NCBI GenBank assembly: GCA_035546295.1
Contig: DATKBT010000164.1
Span: forward strand, 1-64,000
Length of the DNA: 64,000 nt
Origin: DATKBT01 sp035546295
Lineage (GTDB): Bacteria > Acidobacteriota > Thermoanaerobaculia > Multivoradales > Multivoraceae
Reading direction: 5' to 3'
Shown: in pieces, positions 54,632 through 63,626 of the stretch
Numbering within the stretch: position 1 is the first letter of the stretch
How the letters are laid out: each line of letters opens with the position of its first letter
Translations under genes and position numbers: made by a program
Notes under the pieces: generated by a model
What the model was told of the DNA's origin: nothing
The model's input: the letters and a program-made list of their open reading frames with translations, nothing else
Database searches by the model: none

Positions 54632-54956
54632 GGGGACCTCCTGTTCGCTTCGCGGTCGGGATCGGGCGCTCGTTGCCATGTGGGTCACCGAACCGCTTCG
54701 ACGCGAAGGGATTCGTCGCAATCACGATGCCACCCGCAGGCCGGCGCATCGCTTGCCGGCTGACGGGCGTCATCGGCGATCTGATGCCGAGCCACTGACC
54801 GATCCACTGCCGATCCGATGCCGACCCGACCCGGTCCGAAACCGCCCGAGTCGGCGCAGGAGCGGCCCGAGCGGCAAAAACGACGGATCAGGGCGTAAGA
54901 AAGTCAGCGCTCCGGGGGCCGCCCACTAGCGCTCCTGTTCTCACACGCCCGCGCTC
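54632..54956. other. Intergenic region
   Basis: 325 bases between two leftward genes. Loose repeats of CCGAT/CCGAC-type words occur near 54790-54840. It should carry the promoter of the gene starting at 54631; no clear hexamers are seen. Confidence 0.35.
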
Positions 54957-56165
54957 TCACGTGCCGCGCTCGAGAGCGACCGCGGGCTCACCCTGCGGCC
55001 ACAGCTCGGCGAGATCGGTCTCTTCGAGATCTTCTCGGCTCAGCTCGAAGACCTGCCCACGGCTTTCGAGGGTCACCAGGGCGAGGTGGTTGAGCAACTC
55101 TTCGCAGTCGCCGGAATGGGCCTCCGCCTTCGTGACCTCGCCGCTGGTGGGGTCGAACCGGCCCCAGACGTTCTCGTCGCGAAGCAGGTAGAGGCGCGTG
55201 AGCTGGCCGGCGTAGGCGTCGATCAGCAGGTTCTCGAGCCCGCCCGCGGCGACCCGGCCGTCGCCGTCGAGGTGGCCTCGCAGGCGCCCGAGCTCGGCCC
55301 GATGCTCGCGCCGCCACTGCTCCTCGAAGAGAGCGACGGCCTTCTGGTGGAGGCGCGCGCTCGCCTCGGCGGAAGCCTCGCTCTCGCGCACGAGCGGCAG
55401 CTCTCCGTCGACGATCGGCTCGTAGTCGGAGACCTTGCGGAAATGTCCGCGCTCACGCTCGACCCCGGCGAGGACGAGGGGCAGTCCGCTCGATCCCCAC
55501 TCGTCGCGCAGCCGCTTGTCGATCTCGTGCAGGTACTGCTCGAGCTCGGGAACCACGTCGTCGTGCCCGCCGCCGTGGCCGTGATAGAGCGCGCTGGGGC
55601 TGGAGATCGCCTGCTGCGTGCGGAACTGGACGCCCTGGCTCTCGGTCTCACCGCCGACCACTTCCTCGAACGACTTCGGAAGGTCGGTCGAAGTCTTCTC
55701 GAAGGTCAGCCAGGTGCCCAGGTAGAGGTGGGGGTCGCGAAGTGCGAGCTCGAGCACGAGGAAGGAACGGTTCCGCTGGACCAGCGGCAGCAGAGGACGA
55801 ACGAACGGACGCTCTGCGACGTGGACGAGCTCGGACGGACCCGCGGGCAGCGGCCACAGCTCCGTGTTCTCGCCGTCCGTGAACAGGGCCAGGTGGTCGT
55901 GCGCGGTTCCCATCTCGATCTCGACCAGCCGCTCCTCGATCGCGTCCTGCATCGCCCGCCGGCGTTCGTCGGAGGCGCCCCAGCTCTGCAGCCGCTCGCC
56001 CGTCATCGACACGCAGTGCCGCGTTCGGATCTCGTTGGCGCGCCCTTCGCCGCCGCGACCCCACTCGGTGAAGAGGGAGACGGTCGGCGCCTCGAGCCGG
56101 TCCGCCAGCTCCAGCAGCGGGGGCCGGTCGTTGTGGTGTGCTCTACCTCGTGGACTCGCTGTCAC
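54957..56165 (-). CDS. baeRF-family protein (bacterial archaeo-eukaryotic release-factor-like)
   Basis: 402 residues. It shows the layout of baeRF proteins: an N-terminal part VSLFTEWGRGGEGRANEIRT, a middle LALFTDGENTELWPLPAGPS and FVRPLLPLVQRNRSFLVLEL, and a C-terminal region LPLVLAGVERERGHFRKVSD and ENLLIDAYAGQLTRLYLLRD typical of the L7Ae-like end of eRF1-type proteins. Related proteins may rescue or sense ribosomes, or act in stress; no direct proof for this family. GTG 56165 is chosen for an AGGAGG site at ideal spacing; the frame upstream is repetitive and non-coding. Divergent from a cupredoxin gene. Confidence 0.72.
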   Translation of the reverse strand: MTASPRGRAHHNDRPPLLELADRLEAPTVSLFTEWGRGGEGRANEIRTRHCVSMTGERLQSWGASDERRRAMQDAIEERLVEIEMGTAHDHLALFTDGENTELWPLPAGPSELVHVAERPFVRPLLPLVQRNRSFLVLELALRDPHLYLGTWLTFEKTSTDLPKSFEEVVGGETESQGVQFRTQQAISSPSALYHGHGGGHDDVVPELEQYLHEIDKRLRDEWGSSGLPLVLAGVERERGHFRKVSDYEPIVDGELPLVRESEASAEASARLHQKAVALFEEQWRREHRAELGRLRGHLDGDGRVAAGGLENLLIDAYAGQLTRLYLLRDENVWGRFDPTSGEVTKAEAHSGDCEELLNHLALVTLESRGQVFELSREDLEETDLAELWPQGEPAVALERGT

Positions 56166-56262
56166 GCTTGCCTCCTGGACGCCTCGTGCCGTGTCGTCCG
56201 TCTCGTGTCCGCGTTCACTCGACGCTCGATGGCCGCAAGCGTCGTGCCAGAGCGAGGGACGC

Positions 56263-56326
56263 GGTTGCTGGTCCAGGGTTGCTGGTCCAGGGTTGCTGGT
56301 ACGTCGGTTGCTGGTACGTCGGTTGC
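56263..56326. repeat. Short tandem repeats in a divergent promoter region
   Basis: Two copies of GGTTGCTGGTCCAG (56263-56290), two of GGTTGCTGGTACGTC (56291-56320) and a partial sixth-length copy GGTTGC. All share GGTTGCTGGT. They lie 94-157 bases before the cupredoxin gene start and 98 bases before the baeRF start. Confidence 0.92.
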
Positions 56327-56419
56327 ATTGCCGGCCATCGGAACACATCTGCCTGCAAGGCAGCAACGAGCGGCGACGCGATGCCCCCGTCGTCGAGGGA
56401 TCCTTCAGGAGGTTTCGCT

Positions 56420-57265
56420 GTGAAAAAGCACACCAGGAGTCTGTTCGCGCTGGGGGCCGGCCTCTGGCTGACGCTGGCCGGCTGCGGTCTCGGCCTGGCG
56501 CTGGTCGCCTGCGGAGCGAGCGACGACGACGTTCCGCCACCCGACACCACCGAGGAGCCGCCTCCCGCCGACCAGGATGCGGTCTCCTCGGTCGACGCGG
56601 ACACCGAGCCGATGGGAGTCGAGGGCTCGTCGAGCATCGAGGGTCGCATCGTTTACCAGGGCGAGATCCCGACGCTGCCCAGGATCGCGATGGACGCCGA
56701 TCCCCAGTGTGCGGCCAAGCACGACGAGCCGGTGAGGTCGCAGGCGCTGGTCGTCGGCGACGATCGGGGGCTCGCCAACGTCCTGGTCAAGGTCACCTCG
56801 GGGCTGCCCGAGGGCAACTATCCGCCGCCCGAGGAACCGTTCGTGATGGACCAGCAGGGCTGCCAGTACCAGCCGCACGTGATGGCGTTGGTCGCCGGGC
56901 AGGACCTCAAGGTGCTCAACTCCGACGAGCTGCTGCACAACGTCCACGCCCTGTCGAGGGTCAACCCGGCGTTCAATCGGGCGATGCCGGCGGCGGTCGA
57001 GGAGACGGTGTTCGAGCTGCCCAGGCCCGAGGACGCGTTTCAGGTCAAGTGTGACGTGCACCCCTGGATGAACGCCTACATCGAGGTCACCGAGCACCCC
57101 TTCTTCGACGTTTCGGACACCGACGGCACGTTCACGATCGAGGGGCTGCCGGCCGGCACCTACGAGATCGAGGCGTGGCACGAGCGGCTCGGGACCCAGA
57201 CCGCGACGGTCACGGTGGAGGAGGGCGGCTCCGCGAGCAACGACTTCACGTTCACGCGGGAGTGA
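56420..57265 (+). CDS. Lipoprotein with a cupredoxin-like copper site
   Basis: 281 residues from GTG 56420 with AGGAGGT seven bases upstream. A lipoprotein signal (lipobox LVAC near residue 31) leads to a Pro/Asp-rich linker and a domain with type-1 copper ligands: His in LLHNVHAL, then Cys, His and Met in KCDVHPWMNAYIEV. The end (DGTFTIEGLPAGTYEIEAWH) is a carboxypeptidase-regulatory-like beta sandwich. Probably a periplasm-facing electron-transfer or copper protein on the membrane. Unlike typical blue-copper proteins it carries a fused regulatory-like domain. Tandem repeats lie upstream. Confidence 0.82.
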   Translation: MKKHTRSLFALGAGLWLTLAGCGLGLALVACGASDDDVPPPDTTEEPPPADQDAVSSVDADTEPMGVEGSSSIEGRIVYQGEIPTLPRIAMDADPQCAAKHDEPVRSQALVVGDDRGLANVLVKVTSGLPEGNYPPPEEPFVMDQQGCQYQPHVMALVAGQDLKVLNSDELLHNVHALSRVNPAFNRAMPAAVEETVFELPRPEDAFQVKCDVHPWMNAYIEVTEHPFFDVSDTDGTFTIEGLPAGTYEIEAWHERLGTQTATVTVEEGGSASNDFTFTRE

Positions 57266-57354
57266 GCGCGCCAGGAGATCGATCGCGAGAGGTCCGCGGT
57301 TCGGCGCGACGCCGCAGGGAGAATCGCTTGTTCCGGTAGCGCTCCGGTCGGATC

Positions 57355-58410
57355 ATGACCCTTCTGCCGGTCGAAGACCTCTCGTTCACGGTCGTCGTCC
57401 TGGCGTTCCTGGCGGCGGCCGGCGTCATCGCGTTCGCGGGCACCGCGCTCACCCGCCGCGCCGACGTGTTCGCCGACCGCTCCGGGATCGGCGAGGCCCT
57501 GGTCGGGGCGATCCTCCTCGGCGGGATGACGTCGCTGGCCGGTGTCGTCACCACCCTGACCGCTGCCGCACACGATCATCCGACGCTGGCGGTCGGCAAC
57601 GCGATCGGCGGGATCGCCGTTCAGACGCTGTTCCTGGCGGTCGCCGATCTCGCCTACCGTCCGGCCAACCTCGAGCACGCGGCGGCGTCGATCGGCAACC
57701 TGTTCAACGCCGGCCTGCTCCTGGCGCTGCTGGTCCTGCTGCTGGCCGTCGTCGCCACGCCCGCGGTGACCCTGGCGGGCGCGCATCCGGGCTCCTACCT
57801 CGTGTTCGTCGCCTACGGCTGCGGCATCGCTGCGGCCCGCAAGGCCCGCGCCGACCCCATGTGGCTGCCGACCCGGACCGCCGAAACGGTGAGCGACGAA
57901 CCCGACGACTCCTCGGGCGGTGAGAGCATGACGCGGATCGTGCTCTCGCTCACCGGCCTCGGGCTGGCGGTGGCCGCCGCCGGCTGGACGGTCTCGATCA
58001 CGGGCGCCGAGATCTCGCGCCGGACCGCGCTCGGCGATTCCTTCGTCGGCAGCCTGTTCATGGCGATCGCGACCTCGCTGCCGGAGCTGGTGGTGTCGGT
58101 GCAGGCCGTGCGCCGCGGTGCGCTCACCCTGGCGGTCGCCAACATCGTCGGCGGCAACTCCTTCGAGGTGCTGGTGGTGGCGGGTGCGGACTTCGTCTAC
58201 CGCGACGGCTCGCTGTTGCACTCCTCGAGCACCGAGCAGGGATTCGTGATCGCGCTCACCGCGCTGCTGATGTCGGTCCTGCTGCTCGGGCTGCTCAGCC
58301 GGCAGCGCGAGGGGCCGGGCGGCATCGGCTGGGAGGGCTGGCTGATCGCCGCCCTGTTCCTGGCCGGCTACACGATCCTGTTCTTCATGTCCGGAGCGCC
58401 GCTCGGGTGA
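57355..58410 (+). CDS. CaCA-superfamily cation exchanger (Na+/Ca2+ exchanger-like)
   Basis: 351 residues with about ten spans and the two inverted alpha-repeats of the family. Alpha-2 is canonical (GDSFVGSLFMAIATSLPELV, NIVGGNSFEVL). Alpha-1 reads GEALVGAILLGGMTSLAGVV and NAIGGIAVQTLFL, so the usual Glu of TSLPE is missing. The central loop is acidic (DEPDDSSGGES). It would exchange Ca2+ or another cation for Na+ or H+; the lost Glu may change ion choice. Start ATG 57355. Confidence 0.83.
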   Translation: MTLLPVEDLSFTVVVLAFLAAAGVIAFAGTALTRRADVFADRSGIGEALVGAILLGGMTSLAGVVTTLTAAAHDHPTLAVGNAIGGIAVQTLFLAVADLAYRPANLEHAAASIGNLFNAGLLLALLVLLLAVVATPAVTLAGAHPGSYLVFVAYGCGIAAARKARADPMWLPTRTAETVSDEPDDSSGGESMTRIVLSLTGLGLAVAAAGWTVSITGAEISRRTALGDSFVGSLFMAIATSLPELVVSVQAVRRGALTLAVANIVGGNSFEVLVVAGADFVYRDGSLLHSSSTEQGFVIALTALLMSVLLLGLLSRQREGPGGIGWEGWLIAALFLAGYTILFFMSGAPLG

Positions 58411-58547
58411 GCCGTGATCGTCGTGGCACGGCGGTTGCTTCCATCGAGCCCAGCAGTCGATTCTGGTGGATCGAGGACGAGCGGACGGAGGAGGACCGGG
58501 ATGGCCATCGACACCCAGCAAGGAGAACCGATCGAGGGCTTGGGCCG

Positions 58548-58874
58548 ATGCCGCACAGCGTGATGCTCTGGCTGGTGCACCCCGACGCCGAGGGCGGGGG
58601 CGACGAAGGCCGCACGGATCCGGCCCCACAGGGCCACGCCGGCGTGTTCGCCCCTCCCGCGTTCACCCATCTCTCCTACGGTGTCTTCGACGACGAGCAG
58701 CAGCGCGACGAGGTGCTCGCTGCGATCTCGAGCGCGCTCGACCGCAACGGCTCCCTCCGCGTCACCCATGGCAGCCGGACCTTTCTGATCCCGGCCGCTC
58801 GCATCCACTACGTGGTCAGCGAGGAGGTCAGCCGTCCGGTCGATCGGGAGGACGAGGAACAGCGGCTCGGCTGA
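58548..58874 (+). CDS. Small protein of unknown function
   Basis: 108 residues. The folded part is PAFTHLSYGVFDDEQQRDEV, LAAISSALDRNGSLRVTHGS and FLIPAARIHYVVSEEVSRP. ATG 58548 is the first start in this frame with family-like sequence after it; GTG 58560 is an alternative. The upstream part of the same frame looks non-coding. No known domain is recognised. It lies between the exchanger and a convergent membrane-protein gene (gap of three bases). Confidence 0.55.
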   Translation: MPHSVMLWLVHPDAEGGGDEGRTDPAPQGHAGVFAPPAFTHLSYGVFDDEQQRDEVLAAISSALDRNGSLRVTHGSRTFLIPAARIHYVVSEEVSRPVDREDEEQRLG

Positions 58875-58877
58875 GCC

Positions 58878-59396
58878 TCAACCCTCGCGCCGGCCGCTCG
58901 GCTTCCGCCGGGCGTAGAAGTCGACCCACGAGGCCGGCGGCTCGGCGGACCGGGTCGGCAGGATGGCCACCATCGCGAGCAGCAGCGCGACGACGAGCTG
59001 GTTCTGGTGGGCGGCTGGCGTCGGCGCCGGCGCGAACAGGAAGGTGTGGCCGGCGAGCCAGGCCGCGACGGCCAGGATGCCCAGGTGGAGGCGGTCGAGC
59101 CGGCGGCTCATCGACGCCAGCGCCAGGAATGCGATGGCGGCGCCGCCGGCGAGGGCGTGGACCCACAGCAGGGTCGCTCCCGGATCGAAGAGGCCGAGAT
59201 AGACGGAGACCAGGAAACCCGGGATGGCGACCACGGCGACCCGCACCCGTTGACGCCAGGAGGAGGGGTTGTAGTCCCAGGGCGGAGGAGTGACGTCGAG
59301 GTCGACGACGTGCTCGAGGATGTGCTCGAGCCCCCGAGCGACTTCGGGAGCCTCGGTGTCCCGCTCGGCTCCGTCCTCGCTGCGCGCTCGCTGCAA
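58878..59396 (-). CDS. Membrane protein with WDYNPSSW motif
   Basis: 172 residues. The N-terminal 50 residues are polar, then WDYNPSSWRQRVRVAVVAIP, a motif I recall at the start of membrane proteins related to vitamin K epoxide reductase-like and SPW-type families. Four hydrophobic segments follow (PGFLVSVYLGLFDPG; LLWVHALAGGAAIAFLALAS; LHLGILAVAAWLAGHTFLF; LVVALLLAMVAILP). The VKOR CxxC pair is absent. It follows the epimerase gene by six bases, so they are probably one operon. Confidence 0.65.
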   Translation of the reverse strand: MQRARSEDGAERDTEAPEVARGLEHILEHVVDLDVTPPPWDYNPSSWRQRVRVAVVAIPGFLVSVYLGLFDPGATLLWVHALAGGAAIAFLALASMSRRLDRLHLGILAVAAWLAGHTFLFAPAPTPAAHQNQLVVALLLAMVAILPTRSAEPPASWVDFYARRKPSGRREG

Positions 59397-59402
59397 GGGC
59401 CG

Positions 59403-60572
59403 CTAGCTCCGGGAGCCGCTCGCCGCCGGCGAGCTCGCCTCTTCGTTCTCGCGTTCTTCCTCGGCCTCCATGGCTTCCTCGATGTCTTCCTCGGTGTCTT
59501 CCTCGGTCTCGACGAGCCCGTTGCGCTCGAACCAGCCCCGTGGGTCCTCCTTCATCCGTCGGACCATCTCGGGGAGGGTCTCGCGCAAACGGTGCCGGGG
59601 TTCCCATTCCAGCAGCCGGCGCGCCTTCCCGATCTCGACCGGGTAGTGGTCGTCGGCGAGCGCGACCATCCAGGGCTTGATGAACATCTCCTGCCCCAGC
59701 ACGTGCTCCTTGAGCCAGGCGCCGGTCCGGGCGACGGTCTTGGGCACGAGGATGGTCGGCCACTCGCGGCCGTGGATCAGCTCGCCGAGGGTGTCCTGCA
59801 GCTCGTCGTGGCTCATCAGGTCGGGCTCGGCGACGAGGAACACCTCGAAGTCGCCGAGGGCCGCGCGCCTCTCGACGGTCTTCACCAGGCAGCTCACCAC
59901 GTCGTCGAGGTGGACGTAGGGCTGGCCGTGGTCGGCGTCGCCCGGGAACAGGTAGCTCTCGAGCTGCTTGTCGTGGATGCGCTTGATGTGCTGGCCCAGG
60001 GGGGGCGAGTGGCCGTCCTCGTCGTAGGCCCCCGCGATGCGCAGGACGACCACCGGGATGTCGCCCCGCTCGGCCCGCAGCACCGCCTCCGCCTCGAGCT
60101 TCGATTCCGGGTAGGGCCACTCGGCCTCGGTCGGCGATTCCTCGGTGAGTCGCTCGTCCTCCTCGTCGACCGGCTCCATCACCAGCAGGGTGCTCGAGAA
60201 CACGAATTGCCCGACGTCGAAATCGCGCCGCAGCCCGCGGAGCAACCGGCGGGTGCCCTCGACCGTGAGGTCGGAGTAGAGGGGGCTGTCACTGCCCGAG
60301 AAGTCGTAGTAGGCGGCCAGGTGGATCAGGCTGGCGAGCCGGCCGCCGCAGCGCTCGCGGAGCTCCTCGAGCGCAGCGGCGACGCTGCCGTCGTCGGTGA
60401 GGTCGACGTGGATGAGCTCGCAGCCCGGGGGCGGCTCCCCCTGCGGCCAGTCCGCGGCGTCGAGGACGAAGACCCGGTGGTCGCTGACCAGCGCCTCGAC
60501 CGCGCGCGAGCCGATCAGACCGGCGCCTCCCGTGATCGCGACCGCTGCTCGCTGCTCCTGTTCTTCGGGCAT
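59403..60572 (-). CDS. NAD-dependent epimerase/dehydratase
   Basis: 389 residues of the extended SDR group. The NAD-binding motif is TGGAGLIGSRAVEAL; the catalytic Ser is in FVFSSTLLVME and the Tyr/Lys pair in WPYPESKLEAE; the C-terminal part has FEVFLVAEPDLMSHDELQDT and LLEWEPRHRLRETLPEMV. The last 40 residues are mostly Glu. Substrate is probably a nucleotide sugar or a related ketone/alcohol. It sits just before the WDYNPSSW membrane protein in the same operon. Confidence 0.87.
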   Translation of the reverse strand: MPEEQEQRAAVAITGGAGLIGSRAVEALVSDHRVFVLDAADWPQGEPPPGCELIHVDLTDDGSVAAALEELRERCGGRLASLIHLAAYYDFSGSDSPLYSDLTVEGTRRLLRGLRRDFDVGQFVFSSTLLVMEPVDEEDERLTEESPTEAEWPYPESKLEAEAVLRAERGDIPVVVLRIAGAYDEDGHSPPLGQHIKRIHDKQLESYLFPGDADHGQPYVHLDDVVSCLVKTVERRAALGDFEVFLVAEPDLMSHDELQDTLGELIHGREWPTILVPKTVARTGAWLKEHVLGQEMFIKPWMVALADDHYPVEIGKARRLLEWEPRHRLRETLPEMVRRMKEDPRGWFERNGLVETEEDTEEDIEEAMEAEEERENEEASSPAASGSRS

Positions 60573-60648
60573 CTCGTCTCCCAGTCGTTCTGGGCTCAGA
60601 GGGGGAGCAATTCGCCTGCCAGGAAAGAGCAGGTCGCGGAGGTGAGGG

Positions 60649-62007
60649 CTAGGCGTGCTCCGACTTGCGATTGACCCCGTACGACTTGAGCCGGTTGTAG
60701 AGCGTCTTGGGGCTGATCCCGAGGGTCGACGCGGTCTCCTTGCGGTTGCCGTCGAGCTCGTCGAGGGTGGCCAGGATCAGCCGCTTCTCCGATTCCTCGA
60801 GCGAGGATCCGATGCGCACCCGGATGTACGGGCCGCTCTGCGGCGTTGCGAGCTGCATGCGGACCTCACGCGACAGGCAGTCGGCGTCGATCGAGTCCTC
60901 GGCGAGGATGTTGGCCCGCTCGATCGCGTTCTTGAGCTCGCGCACGTTGCCGGGCCAGGAATAGCTGGTCAGCAGCTCGAGCGCTTCGTCGGTCAGCCTT
61001 CGCGTCGTTCCGTCGCGCCGGCCGAGCTCGGCGAGGAACGAGCGCGCCAGCAACTCGATGTCGTCGGGACCGCGGTCGCGCAGCGGCGGCAGGTGGATGG
61101 GGAAGACCCGCAGGCGGTAGTACAGGTCCTCGCGCAGCCTGCCCTCGTCGACGGCCTGCGCCGCGTCCTGGTTGCTGGCGGCGACCACCCGCACGTCGAC
61201 GGTCTGTGGTTTGGTGCCTCCGACTCGCAGAAAGGTGCCGGTCTCGAGCACGCGCAGGAGCTTGACCTGGAGCTCGATCGGCATCTCGGTGATCTCGTCG
61301 AGGAACAGCGTGCCGCCGGAGGCGCGCTCGAAATGACCGGCGTGCCGTCTCTCGGCGCCCGTGAACGAGCCCTTCTCGTGCCCGAACAGCTCGCTCTCGA
61401 TGAGGGTGGGCGAAACCGCGCCGCAGTTGAGAGGCAGCAACTCTCCCTTCCGCCGCGGGCTCATCCGGTGGATGGTCTCGGCGACCAGCTCCTTGCCGGT
61501 TCCGCTCTCGCCGGTGATGAACACCGTCGCGTCGGTCTTGGCCACCTTCTCGATCAGGTTGTAGACCTGCCTCATCGGCTCGGAGTTGCCGACGATGGCC
61601 CCGAAGCGCCCGGCATCGCGCAGCTCCTCGCGCAAGGTCGAGACTTCGCTGCGCAGCTCGACCGTGCGCTCGAAGCTGCTCAGCAGCGCCCGCAGCCGCG
61701 CCACGTCGATCGGCTTGGTCAGGTAGTCGACGGCGCCGCGACGCAGCGCGTCGATGGCGGTCGACAGCGTCGCCTGCCCGGTGATGATCGCCAGGTCGTA
61801 GTCGGCGCTGGGCTCGAGCAGATCGAGCCCGTTGCCGTCGGGCAGTCCGAAGTCGGCGAGGACGAGGTCGATGCTGCGTGACTTGAGGGTCGACTGCGCT
61901 CCCGCCAGCGTCGCGGCGGTCAGCACCTCGTGCCCCTCGTTCTCGACCACGCTCGCCAACGCCGCGAGTGCGGCCGAGTCGTCTTCGACGATGAGGATGG
62001 AAGCCAT
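60649..62007 (-). CDS. NtrC-family sigma-54-dependent response regulator
   Basis: 452 residues. Receiver (1-120) with VEDDSAALAAL and Asp52 in LVLADFGLPDGNGLDLL; AAA+ domain (about 140-375) with Walker A GESGTGKE, the sigma-54 contact loop ELFGHEKGSFTGAERR (GSFTGA, a tolerated change from GAFTGA), Walker B GGTLFLDEI and WPGNVRELKN; Fis-type helix-turn-helix at the end (NRKETASTLGISPKTLYNRL). It activates sigma-54 promoters on phosphorylation. ATG 62007 is preferred over an upstream GTG. No kinase gene is adjacent. Confidence 0.94.
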   Translation of the reverse strand: MASILIVEDDSAALAALASVVENEGHEVLTAATLAGAQSTLKSRSIDLVLADFGLPDGNGLDLLEPSADYDLAIITGQATLSTAIDALRRGAVDYLTKPIDVARLRALLSSFERTVELRSEVSTLREELRDAGRFGAIVGNSEPMRQVYNLIEKVAKTDATVFITGESGTGKELVAETIHRMSPRRKGELLPLNCGAVSPTLIESELFGHEKGSFTGAERRHAGHFERASGGTLFLDEITEMPIELQVKLLRVLETGTFLRVGGTKPQTVDVRVVAASNQDAAQAVDEGRLREDLYYRLRVFPIHLPPLRDRGPDDIELLARSFLAELGRRDGTTRRLTDEALELLTSYSWPGNVRELKNAIERANILAEDSIDADCLSREVRMQLATPQSGPYIRVRIGSSLEESEKRLILATLDELDGNRKETASTLGISPKTLYNRLKSYGVNRKSEHA

Positions 62008-62333
62008 GTCGTTCACGTTAACAGCCGTCCGGTTCCAGTTCCCGATCCGGTAATTCGGAAAGGGGCCATCGGAAATACCTACAACTCCGGACGGTGGCTT
62101 CCCCTCGGAGCGTCACGTTGGCGTTCTCGGCCTCGCGTGGAGGAAGCAGGTGACTTGCGAGCAGTTTCTCGGTCGAGTGCATGGGACCCCGGGGCCGCCG
62201 TCCGCAAGTCGGATGCCAAACGGCGCCTCGCTCCCCCACGGACACCGCCCGCGGCACAGAACGTGCAGTTCCCGCACTCCGCACACTGCCTCCGCCGGGT
62301 CCGTCGCGCGATCTTCCAACGAATGCCCTGCCC
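62008..62333. other. Divergent intergenic region
   Basis: 326 bases between the NtrC-type regulator (leftward) and the beta-oxidation operon (rightward). No clear sigma-54 (GG-N10-GC) pair or other operator is convincing. Whether the regulator controls the thiolase operon is open. Confidence 0.35.
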
Positions 62334-63626
62334 ATGAGCCCCGACCACCACGACGTCGCGATCGTCGCCGGTCTGCGCACGCCCTTCGCGAAGCGCATGA
62401 CCGAGCTGCGCTCGCTGGCCGCGCACGAGCTCGGGGCGCTGGTGGCGTCCGAGCTGCTCGAGCGCCAGGACCTCGATCCCGCCGAGGTCGAGCGCGTCGT
62501 GTTCGGACGGGTGGTGCCGGCCCTCGACGTTCACAACCCGGCGCGCGAGGTGGTGCTGCGCACCGGCCTGCCGGCCTCGGTCGAAGCGCACACCGTCTCG
62601 AAGGCGTGCATCACGGGCTATCAGACCGTGGTCGACCTGCTTCTGGCGATCCGCGACGGCGGCCTCGGCTGCGGCCTCGCCGCCGGCGCCGACAGCGCCT
62701 CCCAGGTCCCGGTCGGTGTCAACGACGCGATGCGCGACGCCCTGCTGGGCGCGGCGCGCGCCGAGGGCTCGCTCGACAAGCTGAAGGCGTTTCGGGAGGT
62801 CCGCCCGGCCGACCTGGTGCCGCACGCACCCGATCTCACCGAGCCGACCACCGGCGAGACGATGGGGGAGGGGGCCGAGCGCATGGCCAAGACCAACTCG
62901 ATCTCGCGCCAGGACCAGGACGCCTTTGCCCATCGCAGCCACGTGCGCGCGGCGGCGGCGTGGAAGCAGGGACGCTTCGACGGGCAGGTCATGCCGCTCT
63001 ACGCCCCTCCGGACTACGAGCAGATGCTCGAGCGCGACAACCTCGTGCGCGAGGACTCCGAGCTCGAGCGCTACGCCGAGCTGCCGCCGGTGTTCGACCG
63101 CGAGCACGGCACCGTCACCGCCGGCAACAGCTCGCCGCTGACCGACGGCGCGGCGGCGGTCCTGCTGATGGCGAGCGAGCGGGCGCGCGCCCTCGGCCAC
63201 GAGCCGCTCGGGTTTCTGCGGGCGTGGGCGTTCACGGCGGTCGATCCGGCGGGCCAGCTCCTGATCGGCCCCGCCTATGCGATCCCGGCGGTGCTCGATC
63301 GCGCCGGGCTCGAGCTCGATGCGATCGACCTGGTCGACCTCCACGAGGCGTTCTCCTCGGCGGTCCTGTCGGTGCTCGACGCGCTCGCCTCGGATCGCTT
63401 CGCCCGCGAGCAGCTCGGTCGCAGCCGAGCGGTCGGCGAGATCGACCCCGACCGGCTCAACGTCGACGGCGGCTCGATCGCCCTCGGACACCCCTTCGCC
63501 GCAACCGGGATCCGTCAGATCGTTCAGACCCTGACCGAGCTGCGCCGGCGCGGCGGCGGCCTCGGTCTGTGCGCGGCCTGCGCCGCGGGCGGCATGGGGG
63601 CGGCCGCGATCGTGGAGGCAGCATGA
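62334..63626 (+). CDS. Acetyl-CoA acyltransferase (FadI/FadA-like thiolase)
   Basis: 430 residues, cleaving 3-ketoacyl-CoA in fatty-acid beta-oxidation. The acylated Cys92 is in VSKACITGYQ; later motifs are LVDLHEAFSSAVL, the GHP motif GGSIALGHPFAATG, and the second Cys in CAACAAGGMGAAA. Length and the KACI context are closest to FadI, the partner of FadJ. ATG 62334 is the family start. Its stop overlaps the next gene as ATGA, giving tight coupling with the alpha subunit. Confidence 0.92.
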   Translation: MSPDHHDVAIVAGLRTPFAKRMTELRSLAAHELGALVASELLERQDLDPAEVERVVFGRVVPALDVHNPAREVVLRTGLPASVEAHTVSKACITGYQTVVDLLLAIRDGGLGCGLAAGADSASQVPVGVNDAMRDALLGAARAEGSLDKLKAFREVRPADLVPHAPDLTEPTTGETMGEGAERMAKTNSISRQDQDAFAHRSHVRAAAAWKQGRFDGQVMPLYAPPDYEQMLERDNLVREDSELERYAELPPVFDREHGTVTAGNSSPLTDGAAAVLLMASERARALGHEPLGFLRAWAFTAVDPAGQLLIGPAYAIPAVLDRAGLELDAIDLVDLHEAFSSAVLSVLDALASDRFAREQLGRSRAVGEIDPDRLNVDGGSIALGHPFAATGIRQIVQTLTELRRRGGGLGLCAACAAGGMGAAAIVEAA

